A stretch of 64,000 nucleotides of DNA from Micromonospora chaiyaphumensis (GTDB lineage Bacteria > Actinomycetota > Actinomycetes > Mycobacteriales > Micromonosporaceae). Made by a program: the position numbers and the translations under genes. The notes beneath the pieces are model-generated. The model saw only the letters and a program-made list of their open reading frames with translations. It ran no database searches and was not told the origin of the DNA. How positions within the stretch are numbered: position 1 is the first letter of the stretch; each line of letters opens with the position of its first letter. The stretch is taken from positions 248,001-312,000 of the forward strand of contig NZ_FMCS01000005.1 of assembly GCF_900091435.1 (NCBI RefSeq). Reading direction: 5' to 3'. Below, piece by piece: positions 50,182 through 58,291 of the stretch.

Positions 50182-50445
50182 TCACATGTTGTCCGGGCCG
50201 GTCCGGCCGGTGGTCGACGGCCGGTACGCCCGGTCGGCGTCGGTCATCTCCCGCCGCTCGGCCTCCGGGCCGGCGCCCCGGTCCACCGCCTCCGGGCCGT
50301 GGCCGAACGCCGCCTCCTCGCCGGCGTCGTTGCCCGTGGCGTCGTCCGCCTGCCCGTCGAGGGTCGACCGGGCGATCGCCCGGTCCAGCTCGTGCAGGGG
50401 AGTGCGTTCCTCGTCGCGCCACACGTGACTGTCGTTGTCGGTCAT
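50182..50445 (-). CDS. Small acidic, disordered protein
   Basis: 87 residues, very rich in Asp, Glu, Gly and Ala, with no predicted fold except a short N-terminal helix (TPLHELDRAIARSTL). Probably hydrophilin-like, which would suit a stress gene; that is inference. A strong SigB/F-type promoter (GTTT-N15-GGGTAC) ends nine bases before the ATG. Confidence 0.65.
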   Translation of the reverse strand: MTDNDSHVWRDEERTPLHELDRAIARSTLDGQADDATGNDAGEEAAFGHGPEAVDRGAGPEAERREMTDADRAYRPSTTGRTGPDNM

Positions 50446-50454
50446 TCCCCTGCG

Positions 50455-50479
50455 GTACCCGGGCCCGATGATCGCAAAC
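50455..50479 (-). promoter_or_regulatory. SigB/F-type promoter
   Basis: Minus strand: GTTT (50479-50476), 15 bp, GGGTAC (50460-50455), nine bases to the ATG at 50445. Exact match to the group consensus. Confidence 0.65.
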
Positions 50480-50544
50480 GACCTCGGACACGGCGATGGC
50501 CGCCGGTGCTCCGGCGGCCATCGGGGTCCGTGTTCGGGGGACGA

Positions 50545-51006
50545 TCAGGGGGTCGGCCGGTCGACCGTGCCGCGCCAGGCGCCCGTCTCCTGACCGCGCC
50601 GCTCGATGAACTGCTTGAACCGCGCCAGGTCGCCCTTGGCCCGGCGGTCGACCACGCCCAGCTTGTCGCCGGCCTTCTCGACCGCGCCCTGCGGCTCGAA
50701 CTCCATCTGCAGCGTGACCCGGGTGTTGCCCTCGTCCAGGCGGTGGAAGGTCACCACACCGGCCTGCTGGGTGCCCCCGGTGGAGCGCCAGGCCACCCGC
50801 TCGTCGGGCAACTGCTCGGTGATCTCGGCGTCGAACTCGCGCTTCACGCCGGCGATCTCCACCGTCCAGTGGGTCATCGTGTCGGAGAGCTGCCGGACCT
50901 CCTGCACACCCTCCATGAAGTGCGGAAACTCCTCGAACTGCGTCCACTGGTCGTATGCGGTGCGGACGGGGACGGCCACGTCCACGTGCTCCATAACGCC
51001 ACTCAT
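50545..51006 (-). CDS. SRPBCC-family (polyketide cyclase/dehydrase-like) protein
   Basis: 153 residues, START-like helix-grip fold that binds hydrophobic ligands. Seen: VDVAVPVRTAYDQWTQFEEFPHFMEGVQEVRQL at the start and VTFHRLDEGNTRVTLQMEFEPQG in the sheet; the C-terminal helix reads DLARFKQFIERRG. Close relatives are widespread small stress-type proteins with unknown ligand. It follows the DUF2795 gene by about 54 bp and is probably transcribed with it. GGAGGAA precedes the start. Confidence 0.85.
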   Translation of the reverse strand: MSGVMEHVDVAVPVRTAYDQWTQFEEFPHFMEGVQEVRQLSDTMTHWTVEIAGVKREFDAEITEQLPDERVAWRSTGGTQQAGVVTFHRLDEGNTRVTLQMEFEPQGAVEKAGDKLGVVDRRAKGDLARFKQFIERRGQETGAWRGTVDRPTP

Positions 51007-51060
51007 ATCAGTGTTCCTCCTGTCCCGCCGGTGCTGCTCGCGGACCGCGGGCCGGTCCGC

Positions 51061-51477
51061 TCACCAGCGCGTCGTCTCGTTCTTGTGCCCGAGCGCGGCC
51101 CACACCTCGGAAACCGTCTGGTAACGGGTGCCCTCGGGAAGTCCTTCCAGGGCGGCGACGATGTCGGCCGGCGCCTGGTTCTCCCGTGCGTTGGCCACCA
51201 GCGTGTCGCGGTCGCCGGGCAGGGCGCTCATGGTGATGAACCGGCCGAGCCGACTGCGTCCCTCGACGTCGTCCATGCTCATTCCCTGCGGGTTGCCGCC
51301 CCGGCTCGCGCCGGCCGTCATGGTCTTCGGCTCCGGCTGGTCCTCGCCGGCCGGCTCCGGCTGGCGGGACTCCTCGACGCGCGAGCCACCGGCACCCGGT
51401 CCTTGGACCAGGCCGCTGACGTCCTGAGCCATGTTGTCGTCAACCCTGGGCGAGTGCTTGCTGCTGACTCGTTCCAT
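51061..51477 (-). CDS. DUF2795 domain protein
   Basis: 138 residues from the start used. The C-terminal 70 residues (RFITMSALPGDRDTLVANARENQAPADIVAALEGLPEGTRYQTVSEVWAAL) are a DUF2795 domain, a small helical unit of unknown function common in actinomycetes. The N-terminus is disordered. A SigB/F-type promoter (GTTT-N15-GGGCAT) has its -10 over the upstream ATG at 51489, so the ATG at 51477 is the likely start for that transcript; a further ATG is at 51432. Confidence 0.8.
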   Translation of the reverse strand: MERVSSKHSPRVDDNMAQDVSGLVQGPGAGGSRVEESRQPEPAGEDQPEPKTMTAGASRGGNPQGMSMDDVEGRSRLGRFITMSALPGDRDTLVANARENQAPADIVAALEGLPEGTRYQTVSEVWAALGHKNETTRW

Positions 51478-51487
51478 GCCGTCAGAC

Positions 51488-51512
51488 ATGCCCGAGGGGG
51501 CCGCCGGTAAAC
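51488..51512 (-). promoter_or_regulatory. SigB/F-type promoter
   Basis: Minus strand: GTTT (51512-51509), 15 bp, GGGCAT (51493-51488). The expected transcript start lies only a few bases before ATG 51477. Confidence 0.5.
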
Positions 51513-51563
51513 CGACGGCGGTCAGCCGGTCCGGTCATCGCCCCCCGAACCGGGCGAAGCCGG

Positions 51564-52538
51564 TCAGGAATCGGCCGGGGCGCGGGGCGGCAGGACGGGC
51601 TCGCTCGGCTCCTCGACACCGGCCTGCATGACCCGGCCCCGCTGGAGCTCCGCGTTGACCTGGACGCCGAGCATGAGCGCGCAGTTGGACAGGTAGAGCC
51701 AGACCAGGAAGGCGATGACCGCGCCGAGGCTGCCGTAGGTCACGTCGTACGAGCCGAAGTTGGCCACGTAGAGGCCGAAGCCGAACGAGGCGAGCACCCA
51801 GGCGAGCAGGGCCAGCGCGCCGCCCGGGGTGAGCCAGCGGAACCGGGGCTGCCGCACGTTCGGGGCGATCCAGAACAGCAGCGACAGCAGGGTCATGGCC
51901 ACCAGGGCGAGCAGCGGCCACTTCGCCACCGTCCACACCTGACGGGTGAGCCCCCCGGCGTGCAGGCGGTCACCCACGAAGTCGGTGACCGGGCCGCTGA
52001 CGATCAGCCCCAGGGCCACCACGGCGAGCAGCACCAGCGACACCCCGGCGAGCCCGATCTGCACCGGCCGCAGCCGGTAGAACGGCCGCCCCTCCTCCAC
52101 GCCGTAGATCGCGTTGGAGGCCCGGGTGAACGCGCCGATGAAGCCGGACGCCGACCAGAGCGCGCCGAGCAGGCCGAAACTCAGCAGCACCTTCGCCGAG
52201 CCCTGCTGCTCCACCACGTTGCGTACCACCGTGACGAAGGCGTCGTTGCCGACCACCGAGCCGGCGCCGATCTCCCGGGCCAGGTCGATCACGGTGTCCA
52301 CCGTGCGCGGCCCGTCGGAGACCAGCCCGACCAGGGCAACCACCACGATGGTCGAGGGGAAGAGCGCCAGCACCCCGTAGTAGGTGAGCGCGGCGGCCCA
52401 GTCGGCGCAGTTGTCCTTGACGAAGTTGCGTGCGGAGCGGACCAGCACCCCGCGCCAGGTGGCCCAGCTCAACTGGCGTACCCGCCGGGGGATCCGGGCC
52501 CGCTGCCGGCCGCCGGCCGCCGCATCCGTCGCCGTCAT
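51564..52538 (-). CDS. YihY/BrkB family membrane protein
   Basis: 324 residues, six helices. Family marks: DNCADWAAALTYYGVLALFPSTIVVVAL in helix 1 region, LWSASGFIGAFTRASNAIYGVEEGRPFYRLRPVQ, and near the end WLTPGGALALLAWVLASFGFGLYVANFGSYDVTYGSLGAVIAFLVWLYLSN. Historically misnamed ribonuclease BN; its role in envelope biology is unknown. A SigB/F-type promoter lies 50 bp upstream, divergent from that of the ChaB-like gene. Confidence 0.9.
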   Translation of the reverse strand: MTATDAAAGGRQRARIPRRVRQLSWATWRGVLVRSARNFVKDNCADWAAALTYYGVLALFPSTIVVVALVGLVSDGPRTVDTVIDLAREIGAGSVVGNDAFVTVVRNVVEQQGSAKVLLSFGLLGALWSASGFIGAFTRASNAIYGVEEGRPFYRLRPVQIGLAGVSLVLLAVVALGLIVSGPVTDFVGDRLHAGGLTRQVWTVAKWPLLALVAMTLLSLLFWIAPNVRQPRFRWLTPGGALALLAWVLASFGFGLYVANFGSYDVTYGSLGAVIAFLVWLYLSNCALMLGVQVNAELQRGRVMQAGVEEPSEPVLPPRAPADS

Positions 52539-52587
52539 GACCGCCTCCTCCGCGCCGCCGGGCGCACCTCCGGCAGGTGGCCGGGCG

Positions 52588-52613
52588 GTACCCGGTGGGG
52601 GAAGCCGACAAAC
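52588..52613 (-). promoter_or_regulatory. SigB/F-type promoter (leftward of a divergent pair)
   Basis: Minus strand: GTTT (52613-52610), 16 bp, GGGTAC (52593-52588), for the BrkB-like gene. Its -35 is one end of the palindrome AAACCGGGGCCGGTTT (52610-52625). Confidence 0.65.
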
Positions 52614-52621
52614 CGGGGCCG

Positions 52622-52646
52622 GTTTGCCGCGGACCGGTGCGGGAAT
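52622..52646 (+). promoter_or_regulatory. SigB/F-type promoter (rightward of a divergent pair)
   Basis: GTTT (52622-52625), 15 bp, GGGAAT (52641-52646), for the ChaB-like gene at 52682. Confidence 0.6.
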
Positions 52647-52681
52647 TCGTAGTGGATCCCACGGAGACGGAGGAGGACGAG

Positions 52682-53086
52682 ATGCCCGGGCGCGAGGTAC
52701 TGCCCAGCACGCTGAAGCGCTCTCCGGACAAGGCGCAGCGGACCTGGGAGAAGACGCACGACTCGGCGGTCGAGACGTACGGCGAGGGGGAGCGGGCGCA
52801 CCGCACCGCCTTCGCCGCCGTGAAGCACGAGTTCGAGAAGGTCGGCGACCACTGGGAGCCGAAGGGGCGCAAGGGCCCCAGCGACCGGCAGGCGGCCGGC
52901 GGCGGCCCGGCCCGGCGGGCTCCCACGGCCGCCGGGGTGGACGCCAACGCCAAGAAGGAACACCTCATGGAGGTGGCGAAGAAGCTCGACGTGCCGGGCC
53001 GGTCCCGGATGACCAAGCCGGAGCTGGTCAAGGCGATCGAGAAGGCGAACGACAAGGCCACCCGCGAGGCGCGCGGCGGCCGCTGA
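52682..53086 (+). CDS. ChaB-like protein with C-terminal SAP/Rho-N-like helix pair
   Basis: 134 residues. The N-terminal half is ChaB-like: LPSTLKRSPDKAQRTWEKTHDSAVETYGEGERAHRTAFAAVKHEFEKVGDHWEPKG. The C-terminus (KEHLMEVAKKLDVPGRSRMTKPELVKAIEKAN) looks like a Rho-N/SAP nucleic-acid-binding motif. Such fused proteins are common in actinomycetes and linked to stress by their promoters. GGAGGAGG lies four bases before the ATG. Confidence 0.85.
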   Translation: MPGREVLPSTLKRSPDKAQRTWEKTHDSAVETYGEGERAHRTAFAAVKHEFEKVGDHWEPKGRKGPSDRQAAGGGPARRAPTAAGVDANAKKEHLMEVAKKLDVPGRSRMTKPELVKAIEKANDKATREARGGR

Positions 53087-53101
53087 CCGGCCCGCGACGA
53101 C

Positions 53102-53138
53102 ACGGGAGCCCGGGACCGCCCAGGTCCCGGGCTCCCGT
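53102..53138. terminator. Strong bidirectional terminator
   Basis: ACGGGAGCCCGGGACC (53102-53117) pairs perfectly with GGTCCCGGGCTCCCGT (53123-53138), 5-nt loop, between convergent genes. Confidence 0.85.
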
Positions 53139-53146
53139 CGTGCGGC

Positions 53147-54580
53147 TCACCAGTGTCCGCCGCCCGGCGCCTCGATGTGCACGGCCTTCACCGTGCTGAA
53201 CTCGTCGAGCAGTTCCGGGCCGTACCCGAAGCCCTGGCCGCTGCCGCGGCGCGGCTGCGCGGCACCGCCCGGCGCGCCCCCGAACACCGCGTTGACCTTC
53301 ACGGTGCCCACCGGCAGCTCCCGCCAGGCCCGGTGGGCGTGGCTCATCGAGCCGGTCAGCACCGTGGCGGCCAGCCCGTACGGGGAGTCGGCCGCGCAGC
53401 GCAGCCCCTCGCTGTACGAGTCGACCACGACGACCGGGGCGACCGGTCCGAAGGTCTCCTCGCGGACCAGCGCCATCTCGTGCCGGCAGTCGCTGACCAC
53501 CGTCGCCGGGTAGAACACGCCCGGACCGTCCGGCACCAGGCCGCCGGTGCGCAGCCGTGCGCCCTCGGCCACCGCCGCGGTGACCTGCCCGTGCACGTGG
53601 TCCCGGTGACGCCGGTCCACCAGCGGCCCGAGTTGGGTCCCCGGGTCCCGGCCCGGGCCCATGACCAGCGCCTCGGCCCGCTCCACCAGCGCGTCGACGA
53701 AGTCCTCGGCCACGTCCCGGTGCACGTAGATCCGCTCCACGGCGACACAGATCTGCCCGGCGTTGGCGAAGCAACCCAGCGCGGCCTGCTCGGCCGCCCA
53801 CACGGGGTCCACGTCCGCGTCCACCACGAGCGGGTCGCTGCCGCCGTTCTCCAGCAGCACCTTCGCACCGGTGCGGGCGCCCGCGGCGGCGATCGCCCGG
53901 CCGGTGGCCGTCGAGCCCACGTGGGCGACCACGTCCACCTCCTGCCCGGCCAGCGCCGCGCCCACGTCGGCGCCGCCGGTGAGCAGGGACAGCACCCCGG
54001 CCGGCAGCGCCGAGTCCAGGGCCCGGGCCAGCAGCCAGCCGGTCGCCGGGGTGCGCTCGCTGGGCTTGTAGAGCACCACGTTGCCGGTGACCAGGGCCGC
54101 GCCGAGCAGGCCGCAGGAGACCGCCACCGGGTCGTTCCAGGGGGTGATCGCGGCGACCACGCCGCGCGGCTCGGGCGCCATGAAGTCCAGCGCGGAATGG
54201 GCGCCGTGCAGCGTCCGACCGCCCCGCACCGGACCGAGTTCGGCGTACTGTCGCAGGGTGCCGATGCCCGCCGCCACGCCACCGCGCGCGTCGTCCAGCG
54301 GCTTGCCCATCTCGGCCGTGGTGGCCTGCGCCAGCTCGTCGGCGACGGCCTCGACCGCGTCCGCCGCGCGGTGCAGCGCCGCCGCCCGCTCCGCCGGGGC
54401 CGTCGCCGCCCACTCGGCCGCCGCGCCCCGGGCCGCCTCGACCGCCTTGCCCACCTCGTCCGCCGTCGCGACCGGCACGGTGGTCACCGGGGAGCCGTCG
54501 ACCGGATCGTGTACGACCAGCTCGCCCCCCTCACCACCGGCACCCCAGACTCCACCTATGAGCTGCGCAACCGTGTACAT
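53147..54580 (-). CDS. NAD(P)-dependent aldehyde dehydrogenase
   Basis: 477 residues. ALDH superfamily: ITPWNDPVAVSCGLLGAALVTGNVVLYKPSE (cofactor loop), HVGSTATGRAIA, catalytic Glu in LENGGSDPLVV, catalytic Cys in NAGQICVAVERI, and EETFGPVAPVVVV. Substrate unknown; the divergence from gabD at 15.1 kb is large. ATG at 54580 lacks a Shine-Dalgarno but lies ten bases after a SigB/F-type -10, so its transcript is nearly leaderless. Divergent from the CrtI-like gene. Confidence 0.9.
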   Translation of the reverse strand: MYTVAQLIGGVWGAGGEGGELVVHDPVDGSPVTTVPVATADEVGKAVEAARGAAAEWAATAPAERAAALHRAADAVEAVADELAQATTAEMGKPLDDARGGVAAGIGTLRQYAELGPVRGGRTLHGAHSALDFMAPEPRGVVAAITPWNDPVAVSCGLLGAALVTGNVVLYKPSERTPATGWLLARALDSALPAGVLSLLTGGADVGAALAGQEVDVVAHVGSTATGRAIAAAGARTGAKVLLENGGSDPLVVDADVDPVWAAEQAALGCFANAGQICVAVERIYVHRDVAEDFVDALVERAEALVMGPGRDPGTQLGPLVDRRHRDHVHGQVTAAVAEGARLRTGGLVPDGPGVFYPATVVSDCRHEMALVREETFGPVAPVVVVDSYSEGLRCAADSPYGLAATVLTGSMSHAHRAWRELPVGTVKVNAVFGGAPGGAAQPRRGSGQGFGYGPELLDEFSTVKAVHIEAPGGGHW

Positions 54581-54590
54581 GCGGCAGTGG

Positions 54591-54615
54591 ATGCCCCGAC
54601 CCGGGCGAGGCAAAC
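54591..54615 (-). promoter_or_regulatory. SigB/F-type promoter (leftward of a divergent pair)
   Basis: Minus strand: GTTT (54615-54612), 15 bp, GGGCAT (54596-54591), ten bases to the ATG at 54580. The two -35 elements overlap as AAACGCGTTT (54612-54621). Confidence 0.6.
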
Positions 54616-54617
54616 GC

Positions 54618-54643
54618 GTTTCGCCCGGTAACCGGCCGGGTAG
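54618..54643 (+). promoter_or_regulatory. SigB/F-type promoter (rightward of a divergent pair)
   Basis: GTTT (54618-54621), 16 bp, GGGTAG (54638-54643), nine bases to the ATG at 54653. Confidence 0.6.
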
Positions 54644-54652
54644 GCGGATCGG

Positions 54653-56245
54653 ATGATTTCGACCGCGGACGCCGTCGTGATCGGCGCCGGGCACAACGGG
54701 CTGGTGGCCGCGAACCTGCTGGCCGACGCGGGCTGGGACGTGCTGGTGCTGGAGGCCACGCAGGTCCCCGGCGGGGCGGTGCGCTCCGCCGAGGTGACCG
54801 CCCCCGGCTACCTCAGCGACCTCTACAGCTCCTTCTACCCGCTCGGCTACGCCTCGCCGGTGCTGCGCGGCCTGGGCCTGGAGCGGCACGGGCTGTCCTG
54901 GACCCACGCCCCTGACGTGCTGGCCCACCTGCTGCCGGACGGCCGCGCGGCCGTGGTCAACCGTGACCTCGACGTCACCGCCGCCTCGCTGGAGACGTTC
55001 GCGCCCGGCGACGGCGACCGCTGGCGGCAGGCGTACGCCGACTGGTGCCAGGTGGCCGAGCCGATGCTCGACACCATCACGAGCCCCTTCCCGCCGGTGC
55101 GCGGTGGCCTGGCCCTGCTGCGCCGGCTCAAGGTCTCCGGCGCGTTGCGGCTGGGCCGCCGGCTCGTGGTGCCGGTGCGCAAGCTCGGCGACGAACTCTT
55201 CGCGGGCGAGGGCGGGCCGGCGCTGCTGGCCGGCTGCGCGCTGCACACCGACCTGTCGCCCGAGGAGGCCGGCTCCGGGGTGTACGGCTGGCTCCTGGCC
55301 ATGCTCGGCCAGCAGGTCGGCTGGCCGGTGCCGGTCGGCGGCGCGCAGCGGATCACCGACGCGCTGGTCGCCCGGCTCGTCGAGCGGGGCGGCCGGATCG
55401 AGTACGGCGCCCGCGTCGACCGGGTGCTCACCGCCCGGGGCCGGGCCATGGGGGTGCGCACCGCCGGCGGCACCGACTGGCGGGCCCGGCGGGCGGTGCT
55501 CGCCGACGTGCCCGCCCCGGCGCTCTACCTGGACCTGGTCGGCCCGGCGGCACTCCCGCCCCGGCTGGTCGAGGACCTGGCGCACTTCCGCTGGGACGGC
55601 TCCACGCTCAAGGTGGACTGGGCGCTCTCCGCGCCCGTGCCGTGGAAGAACCGGGCGGTGGCCGGTTCCGGCACGGTGCACCTCGGCGCCGACCTGAACG
55701 GGCTCACGGCGTACGCGGGGGAGCTGGCCCGCGGCGAGGTGCCCCGGGACCCGTTCCTGCTGGTGGGGCAGATGTCGGTGGCCGACCCGAGCCACTCCCC
55801 GCCGGGCACGGAGTCGCTCTGGTCGTACACCCACCTGCCGTTCCGCCGGCACTGGCGCGCCGAGGAGGTCGCCGGGCACGTGGAGCGGATGGAGGAGGTG
55901 CTGGAGGAGGCGGCCCCGGGCTTCCGCTCGCTGATCGTGGGGCGGCACGTGGCCGGCCCGGCCGACCTGGAGGCCGCCGAGCCGAGCCTGGTCGGCGGCG
56001 CGCTGGGCGGCGGCACCGCGGCCGCGTACCAGCAGCTGTTCCTGCGGCCGATCCCCGGCCTGGGCCGCGCGGACACCCCGGTGGACCGGCTCTACCTGGC
56101 CAGCGCCTCGGCGCATCCCGGCGGCGGCGTGCACGGCGCGCCCGGCGCGAACGCCGCCCGGGCGGCCCTGGCCCGCGACCGGGCCCTCACCGGCGACCTG
56201 TACGCGGGCGTGATCGGCGCGGCGCACCGCACCGTCTACCGGTGA
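54653..56245 (+). CDS. Phytoene-desaturase-like (CrtI family) FAD oxidoreductase
   Basis: 530 residues. FAD site VVIGAGHNGLVAANLLADAGWDVLVLEATQVPGGAVRS, the GWPVPVGGAQRITDALVARLVERGGRIEYGARVDRVL segment, and the C-terminal LYLASASAHPGGGVHGAPGANAARAAL are CrtI/PDS-family marks. It belongs to the broad NAD(P)/FAD group near carotenoid desaturases and isomerases; no phytoene synthase or other carotenoid gene is beside it, so a carotenoid substrate is not assured. Shares a divergent stress-type promoter region with the aldehyde dehydrogenase. Confidence 0.85.
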   Translation: MISTADAVVIGAGHNGLVAANLLADAGWDVLVLEATQVPGGAVRSAEVTAPGYLSDLYSSFYPLGYASPVLRGLGLERHGLSWTHAPDVLAHLLPDGRAAVVNRDLDVTAASLETFAPGDGDRWRQAYADWCQVAEPMLDTITSPFPPVRGGLALLRRLKVSGALRLGRRLVVPVRKLGDELFAGEGGPALLAGCALHTDLSPEEAGSGVYGWLLAMLGQQVGWPVPVGGAQRITDALVARLVERGGRIEYGARVDRVLTARGRAMGVRTAGGTDWRARRAVLADVPAPALYLDLVGPAALPPRLVEDLAHFRWDGSTLKVDWALSAPVPWKNRAVAGSGTVHLGADLNGLTAYAGELARGEVPRDPFLLVGQMSVADPSHSPPGTESLWSYTHLPFRRHWRAEEVAGHVERMEEVLEEAAPGFRSLIVGRHVAGPADLEAAEPSLVGGALGGGTAAAYQQLFLRPIPGLGRADTPVDRLYLASASAHPGGGVHGAPGANAARAALARDRALTGDLYAGVIGAAHRTVYR

Positions 56246-56346
56246 CCGGCCACCCGGCAGGACCACGCTTCGCTTCTCGTCACCGTTGGTGACCGATGCC
56301 CGCCGGCCGGCACCCCGCCCACGCCGCCTTTGCTCTGCGGCCGGAA

Positions 56347-56379
56347 GCCTCACGCTGCGTCAACGACGCAGCGTGAGGC
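56347..56379. terminator. Strong terminator between convergent genes
   Basis: GCCTCACGCTGCGT (56347-56360) pairs perfectly with ACGCAGCGTGAGGC (56366-56379), 5-nt loop. Confidence 0.85.
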
Positions 56380-56407
56380 CGGTGTCCGTGCGAACGGCGA
56401 GCGCGGG

Positions 56408-57175
56408 TCAGGTGTCCAGGTTGCGGTGGCGGGTCCGCAGCTTGAACGGCATGAGCGCGCTCTCGATCTTGGTGGCGGTGGTCATCTTCGAGGCACCCTC
56501 GCGGCGCTCCTCGAAGCGGATCGGCACCTCCAGGATGGTGTGCCCCAGCTTGGTGGCCAGGTAGTGCATCTCGACCTGGAAGCTGTAGCCGTTGGACTGC
56601 ACCCGCTGCAGGCCGATGTCGCGCAGCGCGTCGGCCCGCCAGATCTTGAAGCCGGCGGTGAGGTCGCGGATCCGCACCCGCAGCAGGGTGTGCACGTAGA
56701 GGTTGGCCCAGCCGCTGAGGGCGCGCCGGTAGAGCGGCCAGTTCTCGTCCAGTTCGCCCCCCGGCACGTAGCGCGAGCCGATGACCACGCCGGCCTGGGT
56801 GGAGAGCAGCGCGCCGAGCATGCCGGGCAGCGCCTCCGGCGGGTGCGACAGGTCGGCGTCCATCTGTGCGACGTACTCGGCGCCGTCGTCGAGCGCCCGC
56901 CCGATGCCGTCCACGTACGCCCGGCCGAGGCCCTCCTTGCCCGGGCGGTGCGCCACGAGCACCCGGTCCGGGTGCTCGATGGCCAGCTTGTCGGCGACCT
57001 CGCCGGTGCCGTCGGGGGAGTTGTCGTCCGCGACGAGCACCTTCAACCCGGGCAGCGGCAGCGCGAGGAGGCGCTCGACCAGCAGCGGGAGGTTGCCCGC
57101 CTCGTTGTAGGTCGGAACGACGACGGTCAGGCGTGCGTCGCGCCACGGGGAGGGCAACTGCACGGGTTCGATCAT
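56408..57175 (-). CDS. Polyprenol-phosphate mannose synthase (GT2)
   Basis: 255 residues, family 2 glycosyltransferase of the DPM1/Ppm1 catalytic type. Transfers mannose from GDP-mannose to polyprenyl phosphate, the donor for lipoglycan and protein O-mannosylation outside the membrane. Seen: LTVVVPTYNEAGNLPLLVERLL, VADDNSPDGTGEVAD, QMDADLSHPPEALPGML (metal-binding DAD) and VIGSRYVPGG; LTAGFKIWRADAL is typical near the end. No C-terminal membrane domain, so a soluble or peripheral enzyme. ATG at 57175 is chosen for GAGG nine bases before it; 57184 is possible. Confidence 0.92.
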   Translation of the reverse strand: MIEPVQLPSPWRDARLTVVVPTYNEAGNLPLLVERLLALPLPGLKVLVADDNSPDGTGEVADKLAIEHPDRVLVAHRPGKEGLGRAYVDGIGRALDDGAEYVAQMDADLSHPPEALPGMLGALLSTQAGVVIGSRYVPGGELDENWPLYRRALSGWANLYVHTLLRVRIRDLTAGFKIWRADALRDIGLQRVQSNGYSFQVEMHYLATKLGHTILEVPIRFEERREGASKMTTATKIESALMPFKLRTRHRNLDT

Positions 57176-57289
57176 CACGGACATCCTCGGTCGGCCGACA
57201 GGTTCACCTGAGAGGGTAGCCAGTCCTCTCCGCGCGGTCCGCACAGACGCCCGGGCGGAGGATTCTGGAGCATCCGCCGGCACGGGCGG

Positions 57290-58291
57290 TCACCGTAGCC
57301 GACGGGTCAGCCCGCCCGCCGCCGTCAGCAACCCGCCGAGCGCCAGCACGGACACCGCGCGCTTGTGCGTACTCACCCACAGTGCCGCGGAGTGGCCCCT
57401 GGCCCGGTCGGCGAAGGCGCCCTCGGCGCCCCGGTCCTGCTCGTCGTCGCCCGGCCGGTCCAGGTTGTCGCGCCAGGCGGCCGGGTCGATCGGCTCGTCG
57501 GTTTGCTGGCTGTCGTAGCCGTCCCGGGCCAGCTTCCGGTCCAGCAGCCCGGGGAAGAGGACGTTGCCCAGCCGGGCCTGCCAGGTCGGGCCGCCCACGT
57601 TCAGCTCCCGCGGCCCGCGGTCGGCCGCCCAGACGACCGCCCGCGCGGCCACCTCGGGCGCGAAGATCGGCGGCACCGGCTGCGGATGCCGGGGCAGCCG
57701 GGTGCGTACCCAGGAGAACTGGGGGGTGTTGACGGCCGGGAGCTGCACCATCGACAGCTTCACCCCGGGGCAGTCGTGCAGCAGCTCGGCCCGGAGCGAG
57801 TCGTTGAAACCCTGCACCGCGTGCTTGCTCGCGCAGTACGCCGACTGCAGCGGGATGCCCCGGTAGGCCAGCGCCGAACCGACCTGCACGATCGCCCCGC
57901 GGCCGCGGGCGCGCATGTGGCGCAGCGCGGCCAGCGTGCCGTGCACCGTGCCCAGGTAGTTGACCTCGGTGACCCGGCGGAACTCGGCGGCGGTGATCTC
58001 CCAGGCCGGCGCGAAGACCGAGACCATCGCGTCGTTCACCCAGACGTCGATCCCGTCGTAGTGGTGCACCACGTCGTCGGCGCTCCGCTGCACCGCACCC
58101 GCGTCGGCGACGTCCACCCGGTAGGTCCGCACGTCGGTGGCGCCGAGCCGGCGGCAGTCCCGCTCCGCGGCGGCCAGCCCGGCCGCGCCCCGGGCCAGCA
58201 GGGCCAGCCGCGCGCCGCGTGCCGCGTACGCCCGGGCGACCGCACGGCCGACACCCGCGCTCGCCCCGGTGATCACGACCCGCTGCGTCAC
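57290..58291 (-). CDS. Short-chain dehydrogenase/reductase with C-terminal membrane anchor
   Basis: 333 residues. Rossmann start VVITGASAGVGRAVARAYAARGARL (TGxxxGxG), catalytic Ser/Tyr/Lys as VGSALAYRGIPLQSAYCASKHAV. The first 250 residues are the SDR core; a polar stretch (DRPGDDEQDRGAE) and a weak C-terminal helix (RAVSVLALGGLLTAAGGL) with RRLR follow, perhaps a membrane tail. GTG overlaps the stop of the SRPBCC gene (GTGA), so both are one operon. Substrate unknown. Confidence 0.88.
   Translation of the reverse strand: MTQRVVITGASAGVGRAVARAYAARGARLALLARGAAGLAAAERDCRRLGATDVRTYRVDVADAGAVQRSADDVVHHYDGIDVWVNDAMVSVFAPAWEITAAEFRRVTEVNYLGTVHGTLAALRHMRARGRGAIVQVGSALAYRGIPLQSAYCASKHAVQGFNDSLRAELLHDCPGVKLSMVQLPAVNTPQFSWVRTRLPRHPQPVPPIFAPEVAARAVVWAADRGPRELNVGGPTWQARLGNVLFPGLLDRKLARDGYDSQQTDEPIDPAAWRDNLDRPGDDEQDRGAEGAFADRARGHSAALWVSTHKRAVSVLALGGLLTAAGGLTRRLR

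Noticed and set aside
54653..56245. Carotenoid biosynthesis cluster
   Set aside because: Only one CrtI-family oxidoreductase is present; no phytoene synthase, cyclase or prenyl synthase nearby.
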